The notes: generated from the sequence alone by a model not told the origin. A stretch of DNA of 64,000 nucleotides from Homalodisca vitripennis (GCF_021130785.1 NC_060215.1:117452501-117516500); one strand, 5' to 3'; counted from the first letter of the stretch, positions 49,561-62,000 are shown. Program-made: numbers and translations.

Positions 49561-49779
49561 CTTGTTTGCTAAATTCTAATGTTCATTCGATCCATTTAGA
49601 ATATTTGCAATGTCTCAGGAAGACAGATTAGTACAAATAAAAATTGAAACATAATTAGTGTAATTTTGGTAAACTAGCCCACGGAAAATAAAGACAAGAC
49701 AATTTTATATTACATACACTTCAAAAAAGTCACCTGAATTTGCTACTTAAGTTCTTAAGGAAAGTAACCAAAAGAAATA

Positions 49780-50130
49780 TTTCACACATGTAATTTTCTT
49801 TGAAGAAAGATTTGGATATAAAAAAACCATTGTTGCTGAAATTCTGACAAAGGGTTTGAGTTTGAAACAAGTGGTGGAGAAATGTGTTCCAAAATTGCTC
49901 ACAGAATATACAAAGGAGCATTGTTCTGAAGTCGTGCAAGACTTGTTTGGTACTATGACTACATACCAACCATACATTTTTTAAAAGTAATCACTGGCAA
50001 TGAGACATGGCTACCACCACATCATCATCCAGGAACCCAGAGCCAGAAAAAAGCTCGCAGAATTTGAACGAGACTAAAGTTTGGTTGCGATTGCTAAGCT
50101 AGTTTTTCAACAATACCAAAATACTATATA
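49780..50130 (+). pseudogene. Mariner transposase fragment 2
   Basis: + strand frames read CVPKLLTEYTKEHCSEVVQD and, after a stop, VITGNETWLPPHHHPGTQSQ. This matches the 'W+PkxLtxexKxxR... iiTGDETWvxxYdPeTK' region of another mariner branch, with the catalytic D changed to N. It is probably a different element from fragment 1 because the same protein region occurs twice with different wording. Confidence 0.5.
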
Positions 50131-51437
50131 CTTTCTGGGAAGCCATCACACTTTTGGATATCTTGTATTATACTAGTGAATTACTGAGAATAACCAAAAT
50201 AGAGGTTGATACATGGAAACAGTAAATTTGGGGGAAGGTGAAGGAGACCGAACATTTTAAAGTGAAATTTGGTCATTAAAAAAAAAAAACTTGAAAATTA
50301 TAACTGGCAATGGAATATAATTAGTATAGTAAGAATATAAAACACTTCAATGCTTAAATGCTTTAGCCACATACACAATTTGACAAGCAGACTGACTACT
50401 AACAGACATACACATATCATTGTAATATTAAATATTTTAAAAATAAATTATATATTGAAGTATTTTAATTTAATTAAAACATATATTATAACATGATGAA
50501 AAACAACAACGCTATAAACAAAAAAAATACTTATTCGAATAACAGTTGTGTTTAACTTCAACTAATCATTACCCTATTATTATGAGAAAATGTGTTTTAT
50601 CACTCAGAGAATGTTAGCTTCTAAGATTGTAATGAACAGTAATTCTATTTGGATATAAAGCTTCTTTAATTTAATCAGGATTTGTCTGCTAGCCAAAGGG
50701 AGAGTAATTTTATAAGTACATTTTCTTATAGTAATTACAAACTAATCAACTCTATATTACAGAATATTATATCTACTTTATTTTATGGCAAAAATAAGTA
50801 ACAACATTGAGTAACAGGAACTTCAAGTAGTGCATGAATTGAAATTTGCAAGTGTCCTACAATTTAACTTGACAAATTAAGGCAGTTCTTTTGTTAAAAT
50901 AATTACAATGTAGCAGTATTTTTACACACAAACTCATACACATACTAATTTCTTTAGTACTTCAGATTAGCTTATGGAACATGAAATTAACTGTATTACT
51001 CCACCATACCTAATGTGATTTTATTGATCTAATATTAGCATTTTATATCATTATGTTTTGATACAAGAATGTGGAGTGTACTTATTTTAATATTATGTAA
51101 TCAATAATAACATTATTAGCTTATAGGTGGTTTTCAGAAACAATTATTAACTAACACAAGCCCATTCTCAGCAGTTTTGGACCAATTTATAATTATCGTA
51201 AATGGTTAAATGTATTTATGTACTAAATTCATTCACATGCAGATAGTGCAATGACATCACCACTATCTATAGTGTCAAGGGATTTACATGTTCTGGAATA
51301 AAACATGCCAAATAAGTCGCCATGATGAGGACTTACTGTATTGATGTGACTGTGTGATTATAAATCTTTAGATGCTAAACAGAAATATATATTTCCACTA
51401 CTTTCCATGCTGCCTTTCATTGTTAAGGAATGCAGTG

Positions 51438-51439
<2 letters not shown>
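50131..51439. other. AT-rich gap
   Basis: No recognised gene or TE protein. Confidence 0.3.

Positions 51440-51527
<88 letters not shown>
51440..51527. repeat. (AT)n microsatellite
   Basis: AT run interrupted once by ACAG near 51470. Confidence 0.95.
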
Positions 51528-51531
<4 letters not shown>

Positions 51532-51918
51532 AGTTGTTATTCCATACCAGATAAAGTGCATGATGGTAATTTATTTTTATAATTTGTTATTCAGCTAGAA
51601 TGAGAATATTTTCAATATAACTCGCTCACTTGTAACATCTTTAAAACAATTTTCTTAAGTAATATTATACCTACCTACTATTAGCTGTTAAGAGCAGTGT
51701 GGCTTTGTATATATTTGTACATCAAAACTACTTTATAACAAAAAATAAATTTTGACTTCAAGGTAAAAGTTCAGGACTGTATGTTAGTGAGACCTGTCAT
51801 GGAGTTTGCCTGGACAAATTTGTCAATAGAATTGAAAAACAGCTAAGAACATTTTGTAAGTATTTGTGTGAATGTGTTTGTAAATATATGTGTTGATAGG
51901 TGTAGAATTACTGTGTTC

Positions 51919-51954
51919 GGTTGGTGTATAATCACCTTTGATTATACACCAACC
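51919..51954. repeat. Perfect hairpin, 15-bp stem
   Basis: GGTTGGTGTATAATC and its exact reverse complement, separated by 6 nt. It lies 51 bp before a second perfect hairpin. Confidence 0.95.
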
Positions 51955-52004
51955 AAAATCAAGCAAACATTGAGACAGCATGCACAGTAGTTTTTTGTTT
52001 GTTT

Positions 52005-52048
52005 TTGTGAGGTTCAAAACACTTCCCTAAGTGTTTTGAACCTCACAA
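52005..52048. repeat. Perfect hairpin, 20-bp stem
   Basis: TTGTGAGGTTCAAAACACTT and its exact reverse complement with a 4-nt loop. Perfect pairing with a tiny loop is more like a template-switch inverted duplication than a microRNA precursor. Confidence 0.95.
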
Positions 52049-52059
52049 TTAACATTTTC

Positions 52060-53316
52060 ATGTATGTTACTGATTTTTTTATTTTATCAGATTACTATAA
52101 TTGATGTTTAAAACTGTGTAAAGCTTTTCTTGAACACCTGACAGTTAACTTTTAGTTAAGTTATATATTTTTTATTCATTATAACGTGGATATTTAATAA
52201 AACATTTACACATGACAAATTTGTATAAGATCTGTACTATCAAAGTTTTTTAATTAAGAAACTAAACTAAAATGTTTCAACATGTTTTATTCGTATGCTT
52301 ATACTTACACATTTATAAATTATAACATACCTTGAATGTGTATCTTTCACTCATACACTCGATGAAATCATGACATTTTTTCTAATATTCCAAATCTTTC
52401 TTTGAAATTGGAAGGGTTATGTTTTTATTTAAATATCTTAATGTGGACCGTTTTGTCTACTATAAATTACATTACAAGCAGCTGATACATTCTCTTACTG
52501 GTCCAAAACATGTGTCCCAAAAACAGCCCTCAAGTCACCTATAGGCTAAAACTGTTATTATTAATTGTATGAAATTAATTTATGTAAAGATAGCGGTTTT
52601 ATGAAATTATAACTAGATAAAAACATATTATAAACGCCACCGTTTGCAATATTAGCTAATTCTTATGTTTGTTTCAAAAACATTCATAGTAACTTTTACG
52701 TTTGACTAGAAAATAATGTACTATTTTGTATATCAATTCCTTCACATGATTTCTTACTCACTAAACATGTATTACAAATTCAAAATATACTTTTTGAAAT
52801 CTTGCTCAATTACTTAAGTTACAACAACCTTGAAATTGGTCCAGCGTTTCCATATCTATCTGTACACTTACTTACAAAAATATTCTACATAAATAAACAA
52901 GAAACCACATTTATTAAAAATATAAAATGGATAACATGAAAAATACAGTAAAACATTTGCAATAAACAAAGTTAATACTGTAAGTTTCTATGACTAAACA
53001 GTTCAAAACTAAATAACAAACATTTCACATTTATTATGTTTAAGATTTTAATTTATATTTTGCACTTCGATACTTCATATTTAATTAATTACAACTACAA
53101 CAAACTGAAGGTATATAATCTTCTTGGAATAAGATAATACACAAAAACAATACTTCGTGACACTGGCATATACATAAATTCAGTCGAATAGACATTTTAT
53201 TTCTGGAAAGATAACAAAATTAACACCTAAAACTAACACAGACAATAATTTATTAAGTATCACTAGAACAAAAACAGACTGGTATAATATGATATCTTTG
53301 TATTACTATTGTTGGT
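52060..53316. other. Downstream flank of SNX4, AT-rich
   Basis: The 3' UTR of the - strand SNX4 gene should extend leftwards from 53316. Nothing else recognised. Confidence 0.35.
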
Positions 53317-53367
53317 TTATGGAATGTTCTCAATACACTCTCTGATATGGGTCCAAGTCTGCAAACC
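53317..53367 (-). CDS. Snx4: Sorting nexin-4 homologue, last coding exon
   Basis: - strand: acceptor TTGTTCCAG, then 16 codons and TAA. The peptide GLQTWTHIRECIENIP is the C-terminal tail of SNX4-type proteins ('GIQVWTNxxECF'). It joins in phase 0 to the exon at 57104-56990. SNX4 is a PX-BAR sorting nexin that tubulates endosomes and returns cargo such as the transferrin receptor to the surface. The exon is tiny and easy to miss in automatic annotation. Confidence 0.8.
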   Translation of the reverse strand, partial: GLQTWTHIRECIENIP

Positions 53368-53539
53368 CTGGAACAAAATGTGAAACTGCTTGGAATATTG
53401 TAGAACAAGAAACAGGGTCTTTAAAAAAATACAAATTCTATTACTGAATTGATTATGAAGTACAAATAAATAATCAATTCCTGAATGTATCTAGTAAACC
53501 TTTGCTGTTTCATGATATAGTACGATCTTTTTTTTTTTT

Positions 53540-55990
53540 CTTCAAAAGCAGAATGGACTGGTAACTTATTGATAACTTCAGGTTCTGTGACTGACCTGAA
53601 TGTTTTTAAGAAACTAAAGCAGCTTAAACATACAAAATCTTCGGGCTGGGATGAGATACCTGTATTTATGTATTTATTCTCAGAGAATGTGCCAGCTTCT
53701 TAAGATACATTTGGTTCATTTAATTAGTTCCTCCCTCACTACTGGTATTTTTCCTGATGCTCTTATATACATAATGTAAAAACAATTAAAAAAAAAGATA
53801 ATCCAACTCAACTGGATAACTATAATCTATTTGCTATTCTTCCTGCAGTATCTAAAGTGTTAGAAGCTGTAATTCTCAATAAACTTTCCAGTTATCTTGA
53901 AGAGAATGAATGTTTACATGCTCCACAATTTGGCTTTACAAAAGGAGAGGCACCTTTAACCCTTTAAGCGTCATAAAAAATTGGACCTGATCCTTGATTA
54001 AGTTAGAATTTTTTTTAATTTCCAATGTGTAAAGTTAAATTTATTTTCCTTTCTGTATGTCAAAATAGAGTTATTTAATGGTAAATAAAATTTGTTTAGC
54101 CCTTTTTGGATTTCCTAGGCTAATTTTTAACTTTTGAGAATATCGTAGAATAGCAGTGTAGTTGTCACTAATTTTTTTATCATTTATTCAGTAAATAGGG
54201 GAATGAAACACAGTTTTACAGATAAACATAATACTATATTACAAACTAATAAAATTAGAAAAATACAAAAGTACACAAAGAGTGTTTATTTGGTGGCGGG
54301 CTGCCACAACTGGCATTCCGCGCCTCTCCCGCAAGCCACTGTTATCGCGTGGATTTTAAACCTTCTTATCGCTCGGCAACCTGTAGGACGGCCTTGCGGG
54401 GCTTGAATTATGTTTCTTGCTTTCTGATAACATCCTTATGACCGTAGTAAAATATGAAAAAGTTTGGGGTTGACCAAGTAATTGCTCAGAATTACCAAAT
54501 CTTCAAATTCCGAATCGTCTGGATTCGCCATTCACGCGAGTAAAGGTAAAAAAACACTACCGATAAATAAACACTGGACACTGCTGTATATAATATAATT
54601 AATTTACTTTAAAAAGAACAGGACACAACAGAAAATTAGCGATAACCGAAATACATGTGCGTGTACCGGACGCTTCTCACTAACTAACTGACTAGATGCC
54701 TTGACGGGAGCTCCCGTCAATGACTTTGTGAAAGGCGCAAGGCCACGCCCGTTAGACAGTGTTTGCCCAATTAGAAGCCACTGCCACTCCCATTGTAATA
54801 GAATTTGAGGCAGGGCAACCCGTCTGTATGTCGCATAACTACTAGAACCATCTAGCAGCAAAATATTCAACTAACATAGCATTAAGAAAATAAAGAATGC
54901 AAAAACGCGGATCCACGGCAATAACGTTTTGAGCTTGTAGTAGCCCTCCGCGGATCCGCGTCAATAACGCTGGAAAGGTTAATGCTATTCATGAGATGGT
55001 CTCTAAAATGGTGATTGCTTTTAGTGGATCACATATTCACTGCTGCTGTTCCACGATCTTTCAAAGGCTTTCGAGTGTGTCCAACATAAAATATTGCTGA
55101 CAAAATTGCATTTTTACGGTATTCGTGATGGTGCATTGGGATGGTTAGAATGATATCTTACTAACTGCAGACAAAATGTAACTCTTGAGAACAGGATTTC
55201 ACATAAAAAATATGAAACAATGAGTTTAGGGGTACCCCAAGGCTCTATCTTGGGACCACTGTTGTTTGTGATTTACTGGCAAATATAAAAACAACTCTAA
55301 TATAACTGTGATGCCAATGATACAACTGCTCTCATTTCTAATCATGACAAAATCATACTTAACAGGCTTATTTCTCAGGATCTCTTATAAATGAATAATT
55401 GGTTCACAGAAAACAGTCTTTTCACTCGACACTGGAAAAACTCAGACAGTCATTTTCACCATAATTATAGCAATAGCTCTAGATCTGACATCTCCTTACT
55501 ACAACTTTATTAGGAGTTTACATTGACGGGAGTCTCACTTGGAAACAACATGTTCATTTGTTATCAAACTTAGTAAGGCATATTATCTGGTATCTTTCCT
55601 GTCTTTATAAGTACATAATACAACACTGCTAACAGTATATATATACATATGTATTATTCCTACCTTACATATGGCTTTGAATTCTAGGGTGATTCAGTTG
55701 AAGTAAATAAGCTTTTCATAATTAAAAAAAGATCAAATAAAACATAATGTATGATGCATCCTGCAAGTCCAGTTTTAGATACTTAAAACGGCTTATTCTT
55801 CCATCAATTTATGTCAGACACTTATTATGATCAAGAAAACCATAGCAAATTACAGTTAATTTTCCAATATACATAATTATTCCACCAAACCCAGAAAATT
55901 CTTATGTATCCATTACACAAAAACAAGTCTTTGAAAATTACCTGAATATGCAGGAGTATGCTCTATAATAATTTTTTTTAATAAAGTCAA
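53540..55990 (+). mobile_element. Decayed LINE in the SNX4 intron, interrupted by a MITE
   Basis: + strand frames give reverse transcriptase pieces in order: KKLKQLKHTKSSGWDEIP, LDNYNLFAILPAVSKVLEA, LHAPQFGFTKGEA, then after the MITE an AIHEMVSKMV continuation, LGVPQGSILGPLLF (about 55227) and a ruined YADD (ANDTTALISNHD near 55320). C-terminal LGVYIDGSLTWKQHV lies near 55510. Many stops; no endonuclease seen. It runs antisense to SNX4. Confidence 0.75.
53960..54978. mobile_element. piggyBac-like MITE, 1019 bp, TTAA duplication
   Basis: TTAA stands at 53956-53959 and 54979-54982. The inner ends are imperfect inverted repeats: CCCTTTAAGCGTCA on the left, CCTTTCCAGCGTTA read inward from the right. 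TTAA duplication and CCYTT ends are the hallmarks of piggyBac elements. No transposase domain is recognisable, so it is non-autonomous. Deleting the element plus one TTAA restores the surrounding LINE frame (…GTFNAIHEMV…), which fixes both borders. Confidence 0.8.
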
Positions 55991-56559
55991 ATCAGAGAAT
56001 TGTTTAAAAGTTTTTTTTTTAACGTAAAGGTCTATTTTCTGGAAAAAGTAAATGTAAATGTACGATGTAAATGTATTATTAACCAAATAACAATATGTTA
56101 TTCATTATGTTATGTTAAAATTTTACTGTTTGCTGTCAATGATTTACATTTAATGTTTAGTATTCAGTGTTTTATGTTTAAACTTTAATACCATATGTTT
56201 TATCTGTAAAAGTTATATTTATATTTTAATTTAGTATAGGCGTTTTTGACAAATTGACGTATCATCTACCACAAGATAATTACTGTTATAAGGTGTTATA
56301 TGACAACACATGAGAATAAGAAATTAAACAAAAATAAAAACAAATTGGTATAAGATAATATAACTAACATCGAAGTTTTCAAACTTTACTTACACCGCAC
56401 TGTGTCAAAATATTGTATATACAGTTAACTTCTTGAAATACTTTGGCATTGCTGTGGAGAGCCATCCTCAGTCAACAGATGTTAAACCAAAACAGTGGAG
56501 TAGTTTTATGTAGTACTGTTCACATAAATCTATCATTAAAAACTATTCATTGTTTAAAG

Positions 56560-56800
56560 TTTGTTTTGGTGATGGAAGAATTGTGAAGGAAACAGAACTT
56601 TTCAGACATTTGCCGTTGTTCAGTGATATAACAAATCAGTACCATTATGTTTAGACATTTTGCAATCTGATCTCTCCTCAGGTGGATAACTAATCTAACA
56701 TTTAGCTACAATTTAGATTAAAATAAGGAAATCGTACCAGAACATTTTGACAGTCAGGAATCATAACAAACATGTAATGTGTCAATTTCATAAACACCAT
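56560..56800 (-). repeat. Dispersed repeat A, copy 2
   Basis: On the - strand, blocks recur in the same order as at 62640-62905: GAAATTGACACA, TGATTCCTGACT, TCTGGTAYGATTT, GTTAGTTAT, GATCAGATTGCA, CACTGAACRAYGGCAAAT, TCTGTTTCCTTCACAAT and AACAAACTTTAAACAA. Non-coding; family unknown. Confidence 0.75.
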
Positions 56801-56989
56801 CTCTAAAACTTGTACTTAATAAAAACCCTAATAAAACTGAACAGAAGAATAAAGGTCACAATAGAACTACTGAATAATCAACACAACTGAATAGAGGATA
56901 ATAGTAAATGGTGATCGACATAGCAGAAACAAGATGGGGGCAAATCAGGAAATAATTTCATAGCTATTCATATATCCTGAACTCCTTAC

Positions 56990-57104
56990 CTTTCTAGCCA
57001 TTTTTATTTGCAAGGACATATAGGTAGCCAAAGTGTCTCGGAGATCTACCACCTTCTTCTGTTGAAACCCATCAAACTCTTGAAGTGCTTTATGAGAGAA
57101 GTCA
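56990..57104 (-). CDS. Snx4: Sorting nexin-4 homologue, penultimate exon
   Basis: - strand: acceptor GCTTCTAG ending at 57105, 115 nt, donor AAG|GTAAGG. The frame starts with the last base of a split codon, then 38 codons including FQQKKVVDLRDTLATYMSLQ and IKMARK. This matches the final BAR-domain helix of SNX4 ('FKEQKNRDLKEALISYAVMQIS'). The helix helps bend endosomal membrane as a heterodimer with SNX7 or SNX30. Earlier exons should lie at higher coordinates or outside the window; I could not find them. Exon end phase and the 53.3-kb exon start phase agree. Confidence 0.82.
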
Positions 57105-57224
57105 CTAGAAGCAAATAAGTTTGTATTAGCTTTCGTATTTTATTGAATGATCAAACATGTTTTTCAATCTTAACTGCACGGTTAAGAATAGCTAAAATCA
57201 AACACAAATTGTCACTAAGCAACT

Positions 57225-57720
57225 TAATTGGGTCAAAAATTATCAAAATATGTTGGAGGGAACCTATCACAAAACAGTTATGAATTAACCATTTGCGGTC
57301 GGTTTGTGGATCTGCTAAAGGTTAAATTTGTCAAATTCCTGATAAAAACCCTGATACCTGACACTTTCACAGACCTGAATCCTGGAATCTGGAATCCACG
57401 TCCATCTAAAGAGATCCAAAATAAGTCAAGAGACAAACTGTACAACTGATGAGACAATAAGAATAACTCAACATGTGTAATCTAGACGAGGGTCTAGATT
57501 ACACATGATTTTGTAGCCTACATATCTCTGATGTTAAAATGGTGCAAGAGGTTGTTTTGAGTTTCTTCGTCACTAAAGTACGAGTATATTATATCTCTTT
57601 AGATGGACATGGACTCAGATTCCAGGAATAACGTCTGTCACATAGTGAGATTTCAGACATTGCACTACGCGGAAGGTGAAATGGAGCTGAACTCCACATT
57701 TGCATAAACACTACATTTTT
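57225..57720. repeat. Foldback repeat with a perfect central hairpin
   Basis: CCTGGAATCTGRAATCCACGT-like sequence through CCATCTAAAGAGAT at about 57377-57414 recurs inverted at about 57592-57627. Exactly between them lies a perfect hairpin. The right side contains dispersed repeat B, copy 2 (about 57635-57710), related to 12850-12965. Confidence 0.65.
57472..57507. repeat. Perfect hairpin, 16-bp stem
   Basis: CATGTGTAATCTAGAC and its exact reverse complement with a 4-nt loop (GAGG), in the middle of the foldback repeat. Confidence 0.95.
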
Positions 57721-58119
57721 ATGCCCAATACACCATAGATATTGAATAAAATTACCAGTAATGGCATTACTCAAACTGTATGTTTCAAATGGCCATGCAT
57801 ACTCAAGTTAAATATTATAAAAATACAGTAATCTTAAGTGCAACTCAAGTATTTTATTTGCCAAAAAAGAGATTTACATTGTATTGGTGACGTCATTTTT
57901 ATTAATGATAAAACAACCCTTTTTCAATAGCATGGTAATAAATTGTCAATAAAATATAACATACACGTGTACTATATGTTTTACAGTGTTGATATATTTG
58001 TATTAACCATATATTACAGCACATATCAACTCCCTGACAGCCAAACCCGTGTTATCAAGTTCCAAACAGCTGCTTTGCTAACTATTAGAAATCCACAGTA
58101 GTTTATTTAATTGCTACTA

Positions 58120-58488
58120 CAGTAGTAGAACCCCTCATATCCGGCCTCGGTTTTACCGCACCTCGGTTTATCCGGCCACTTCCCGGAAGCCAATATCGAA
58201 ATTTATTTACCACGGCTTGCAGACGCGCAGTTGCACGCACTAGTCTCCCACGACTCTTGCGTTATTTTGGTGTATCTATTTGTTTACATTTTCCTGTGTT
58301 GTCCTCAGTTGAGCTAATAGGTTTTAACCTGTAAACAGTTCGTTGATTATTTCCAGTGCGGTTAGTACAGTACAGTACAATTGTTTTGTTTCGTCAAGTG
58401 CTGTGTACTGTAGGTTGGTTTATCCGGCCGAATCGTTATCCGGCCAGGGGCTCAGTCCCGTGGTGGCCGGATATGAGGGGTTCTACTG
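58120..58488. mobile_element. pogo/Tigger-type MITE, 369 bp
   Basis: Inverted ends CAGTAG(TAG)AACCCCTCATATCCGGCC, the left one with a 3-bp insertion, are flanked by TA on both sides. Further CCGG-containing terminal motifs (TTTATCCGGCC) lie inside. These are typical of pogo/Tigger-derived elements, which insert at TA. No transposase is encoded. Confidence 0.8.
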
Positions 58489-60011
58489 TACACTCTGACA
58501 GTCAACTAAGAAAGCACATGATGAAGTTTTACCTGAATGTTAGAAGCAGAACTTTAATGTTTTCTAGTTTTTTTTCAATTCCGTTTTAAGATTACTAAAA
58601 CAAGTTTGTTTTATTTTCGATTTTCATTGTGAAAATATTTTCATTGTCAGTATTGTAGGAATTAGTTGTAATAATGATAAGGATATTATTAATTTTAGAT
58701 TTTTCCAGACACATTGTTGTGAGTTAGGAATTCAGCAATGTAACTTTTCTAAATTGTGGTGATCTAGATGCAAACTCAATTTATCAACCATGACCTGACG
58801 TGATGAATCAGGAGACTTTGATGACAGTTTGGTAAATGATGATATTGCTGAAGTTACCATGGTGTGTGAGAAACATGTATTAGTGCTGATTGTGGAGCAG
58901 CTCTATGTGTGGCAAATAAGCCCGGCAGTAGCCAATAACATCACTGTAAACTCTGAAAACTCTGCACTTAAAGTGTTAAAAGAAAGCATGTCAAAAAAGT
59001 CAAGGGATGAAAATATATTAAAAAAAGTATAATTAAAAATATAATTTCCAATATTTCAGGAAAATGAATGTTAATGAATGTTTATAGTTGAAATGTTAAA
59101 ATCATATAACCAATAATGGAAAAGTTTTGAACTTAAAGTACCACTAAGCAAACATTGTAAAAATCGGAGAAAGTTGCATCCATCACATAGTTTAAAAGAC
59201 CACTTTGGTAGTACAGTTTAAAAAATATAATGTTGATGATAACAAATCATTTTGAATTTGAATGTACAAGAGATTTCAGCTTGAAATCCAAAAATGCTAC
59301 AAGCTCTTCAGACATTTTAGCAAAAATATTTTGTCTTGTACGACTTATTAATAGCAATGTTATCCAGCGGGAGATTACAATAATACTTAACAAAAAGCAG
59401 TCTGTAGTTCTATAATACTTTAGCCTCCAGAACCAATATTTACATTTATATTTATATATATATGTATATAGTTGTAAAAATATTTAGAACCTCAATAATC
59501 AAAAGATTTTTAAGAGGTTTTATTAAAAGCAGCATAGTTAAAAATAAAATTTTTAATTTATTTGTAAAAGTACACAAAACACCAGTCTTCCCTTAATTTA
59601 AAATACAAAATTAAATTAAATAGCATGGCTATTAGTCATAAAAAAGTTACTTTTCACATCAATTTATCTTTAAAAAAACTAATAAGGCCTACCAACATCA
59701 TTAAATTGTAGTCTTCTTTGTTTTGTAAACACCAATGTTTAAACCTCATTAGAATAGATTGTTTTTTGTTAACACCTTAGAGATCATTAAAAAATTATTT
59801 AGATTGGTTATGCTTAACCTTATACGAATGTCTGAAATTTCAAAATAAAATTTGACTGCCACATAACCTTAAATTTCCAGCATTAGTTACAGATGCTAAG
59901 AAAAACGTTTAGAAGTATACAACGTTTGTTTTTGTTCTTACATGTCAGCCATGGCGCATCAGCACTGTTGTCATACCAACATAATACCTTATAATGTATA
60001 TATATCAACAT
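58489..60011. other. AT-rich gap with one acidic open frame
   Basis: From about 58801 to 59032 the + strand is open and begins with acidic residues (DESGDFDDSLVNDDIAEV). That resembles the C-terminal end of pogo/Tigger or similar transposases, but not enough to call. The rest is AT-rich. Confidence 0.3.
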
Positions 60012-62000
60012 AAAAAAAAGGTATAGGAATGAATTAACACTAGCAAAAAAAGTTGCAGTTGAGCAGTATATTAGTAAAGCTCCTAACCAATGCAGGGCTG
60101 CTTGGAAGGTGATTAGTAATGAACACTCACCTACACACAGTCAAGATGTAAATTTGGATCCTGAGGAATTCAACCAGTATTTCATAAACTCAATTAAAAG
60201 AGCTTAGTGAAGGAATTCCCCCAGCCACCATAGTCCTGATTACTTTCTGAGGGAGAACGAATGATTGATCAAAATTCATTTGTTTGGCTAACAAGTTACA
60301 GCCGAGGATGTTATAAAGGCTGTGTCAAAATTCTCAAATTCAAAAGCTATGGACTATTATTGGTTGTCGAATTTCATTATTAAAAGTACTATTGAATTTA
60401 TAAGTGAACCCCTAGCGATAATTTTAAATAACTGCATGAATGAGGGTTTTTTTCACCTTTACTAAGGTTAGTGTCAAAAGTTACTCCAGTGTTTAAGAAA
60501 GGTGACAAAAATTGTGTACATAACTATCGTCCAATCTCAATTGTCCCTATATTTTCTAAAATTTTTTGAATCAATTATGTACAACAAGCTGAATGGCTAT
60601 TTTGAGTTTCATAATTTAATTTCAAATAGTCAATATGGCTTCCGCCAGGGAAGATCTACAACTTCGGCTGTATTAAACATAATTGATCATACCCTAGAGG
60701 CTTTTGAAAAAAAGGATTCCTCTTCATTAGTTTTTATGTGACCTCAGTAAAGCATTTGACAGTGTCCTTGTTGATGTTCTTCTTGATAAGCTTGCATTTT
60801 ACGGTGTTAGTAATTGTGCTTTAAGACTTATTAAGTCATATCTTTCCAATAGATTGCAATATGTATGTGTCAGGAATAAATGCTCTCAAATGAAAACCGT
60901 GGAAACTGGTTTTCCACAGGGTTCTATTTTCTTGGGCCTTTTTTCTTTATTGTTTTATATTAATGATCTTCCTAAAAACCTCAATACTCATTCAGTGATT
61001 TACGCTGATGATACCACCTTACTTTCTAGTCATCATAATTTTAGACTGTTTGGCACAAAATTACCCAACAATCTGAGAAGAGGGCTTATGAATGGTTTGC
61101 AGCAAATAAGCTAGCATGCAATTTGGATAAAACACAGTGTATTACTTTAAGCCTCAAACAGGAAATAAAATTTGGTATCGGTCAAGCTCCTAGGAATTAA
61201 TGTAGACTCAAAATTAAACTGGTCAACTCATATAGATACTGTCTGTAACAAAATCTCAAGAGTAAATTACTTACTTTGGAAAACTCAAAAGTTTTGTTAG
61301 TCCAGAGTATTTAAGATTGGCATATTTTGGGCTTTTTCAGTCGCACATATTGTATGGTCTACTTGTATGGGGTCATTCTTCACATGTCATTGACATTTCT
61401 TGTGCTACAGAAAAAGGCTGTTCGTAATATTGGAGGAGCCAACCCACTTGAACACTGCAAACCTCTTTTTGTACAATTTCAAATTCCCACAATAGTAAAT
61501 CTTTATATTTTTCAAGTTTTATTGTATACAAAAATCTAATTTGAATCTTTTTCATACAAGACAGGAGATCCATCAATACAACACTAGGGGAAGGAATAAG
61601 ATTGATATATTGCCTCACAGACTAGCTAAAACTAAAAGCTCGTTTAAATTAAATTTTATAAATTTTTTTAATAAGCTGCCTGATGATGCGAGACTTGTTT
61701 CCTTTAAAATATTTAAAAAAAAGTTATATGATTGGCTAGTGAAAAATCCTTTTTACAGCATTGAGGAATTCATGAATTGCCATATTAATGTTAGGTTTTA
61801 GTTTATAACTAACTATAATTATTTTTATTTATTGCTACTTTACTTAAATTTCATGTGAACTTTTTACAACACTTTTGTGTTAATGCAATTTTTAGCTCTA
61901 ATAATGTATGTAATTTTAAAATGACTTGTCCTATTTTCTGTAAACAGATCAATGGAATAAATGATTCTTATTCTTCTTATTCTTATTCTTATTCTTATAA
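60012..62000 (+). mobile_element. 5'-truncated LINE, Jockey/CR1-like
   Basis: + strand reverse transcriptase pieces in order: NYRPIS-like block with FLKFFESIMYNKLN (60540-60590), SQYGFRQGRSTTSAV (60631-60675), DLSKAFDSV (60740-60770), ETGFPQGSIFLGLF (60902-60943, with an insertion), VIYADDTTLLSS (60995-61030) and the C-terminal LPDDARLVSFKIFKKKL ending in a stop at 61801. The catalytic YADD is intact, but frameshifts break the ORF. It ends in an ATTCTT-type tandem tail at about 61964-61998. No endonuclease, so it is truncated at the 5' end. Confidence 0.82.

Larger units (their letters stand above)
53368..56989. other. Last intron of SNX4, filled by a LINE and a MITE
   Basis: 3.6 kb. It holds a decayed LINE in antisense direction (53540-55990) with a piggyBac-like MITE inside (53960-54978), and part of dispersed repeat A at 56560-56800. 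Confidence 0.75.

Noticed and set aside
51358..51598. Tyr-Ile repeat frames on both strands
   Set aside because: Translation of an AT microsatellite.
51919..52048. microRNA precursors
   Set aside because: Stems are perfectly paired with very short loops and no bulges, and shorter than typical precursors; inverted duplication is simpler.
58801..59032. Tigger/pogo transposase C-terminus
   Set aside because: Only an acidic opening segment is suggestive; no DDE motif or linkage to the nearby MITE ends could be shown.
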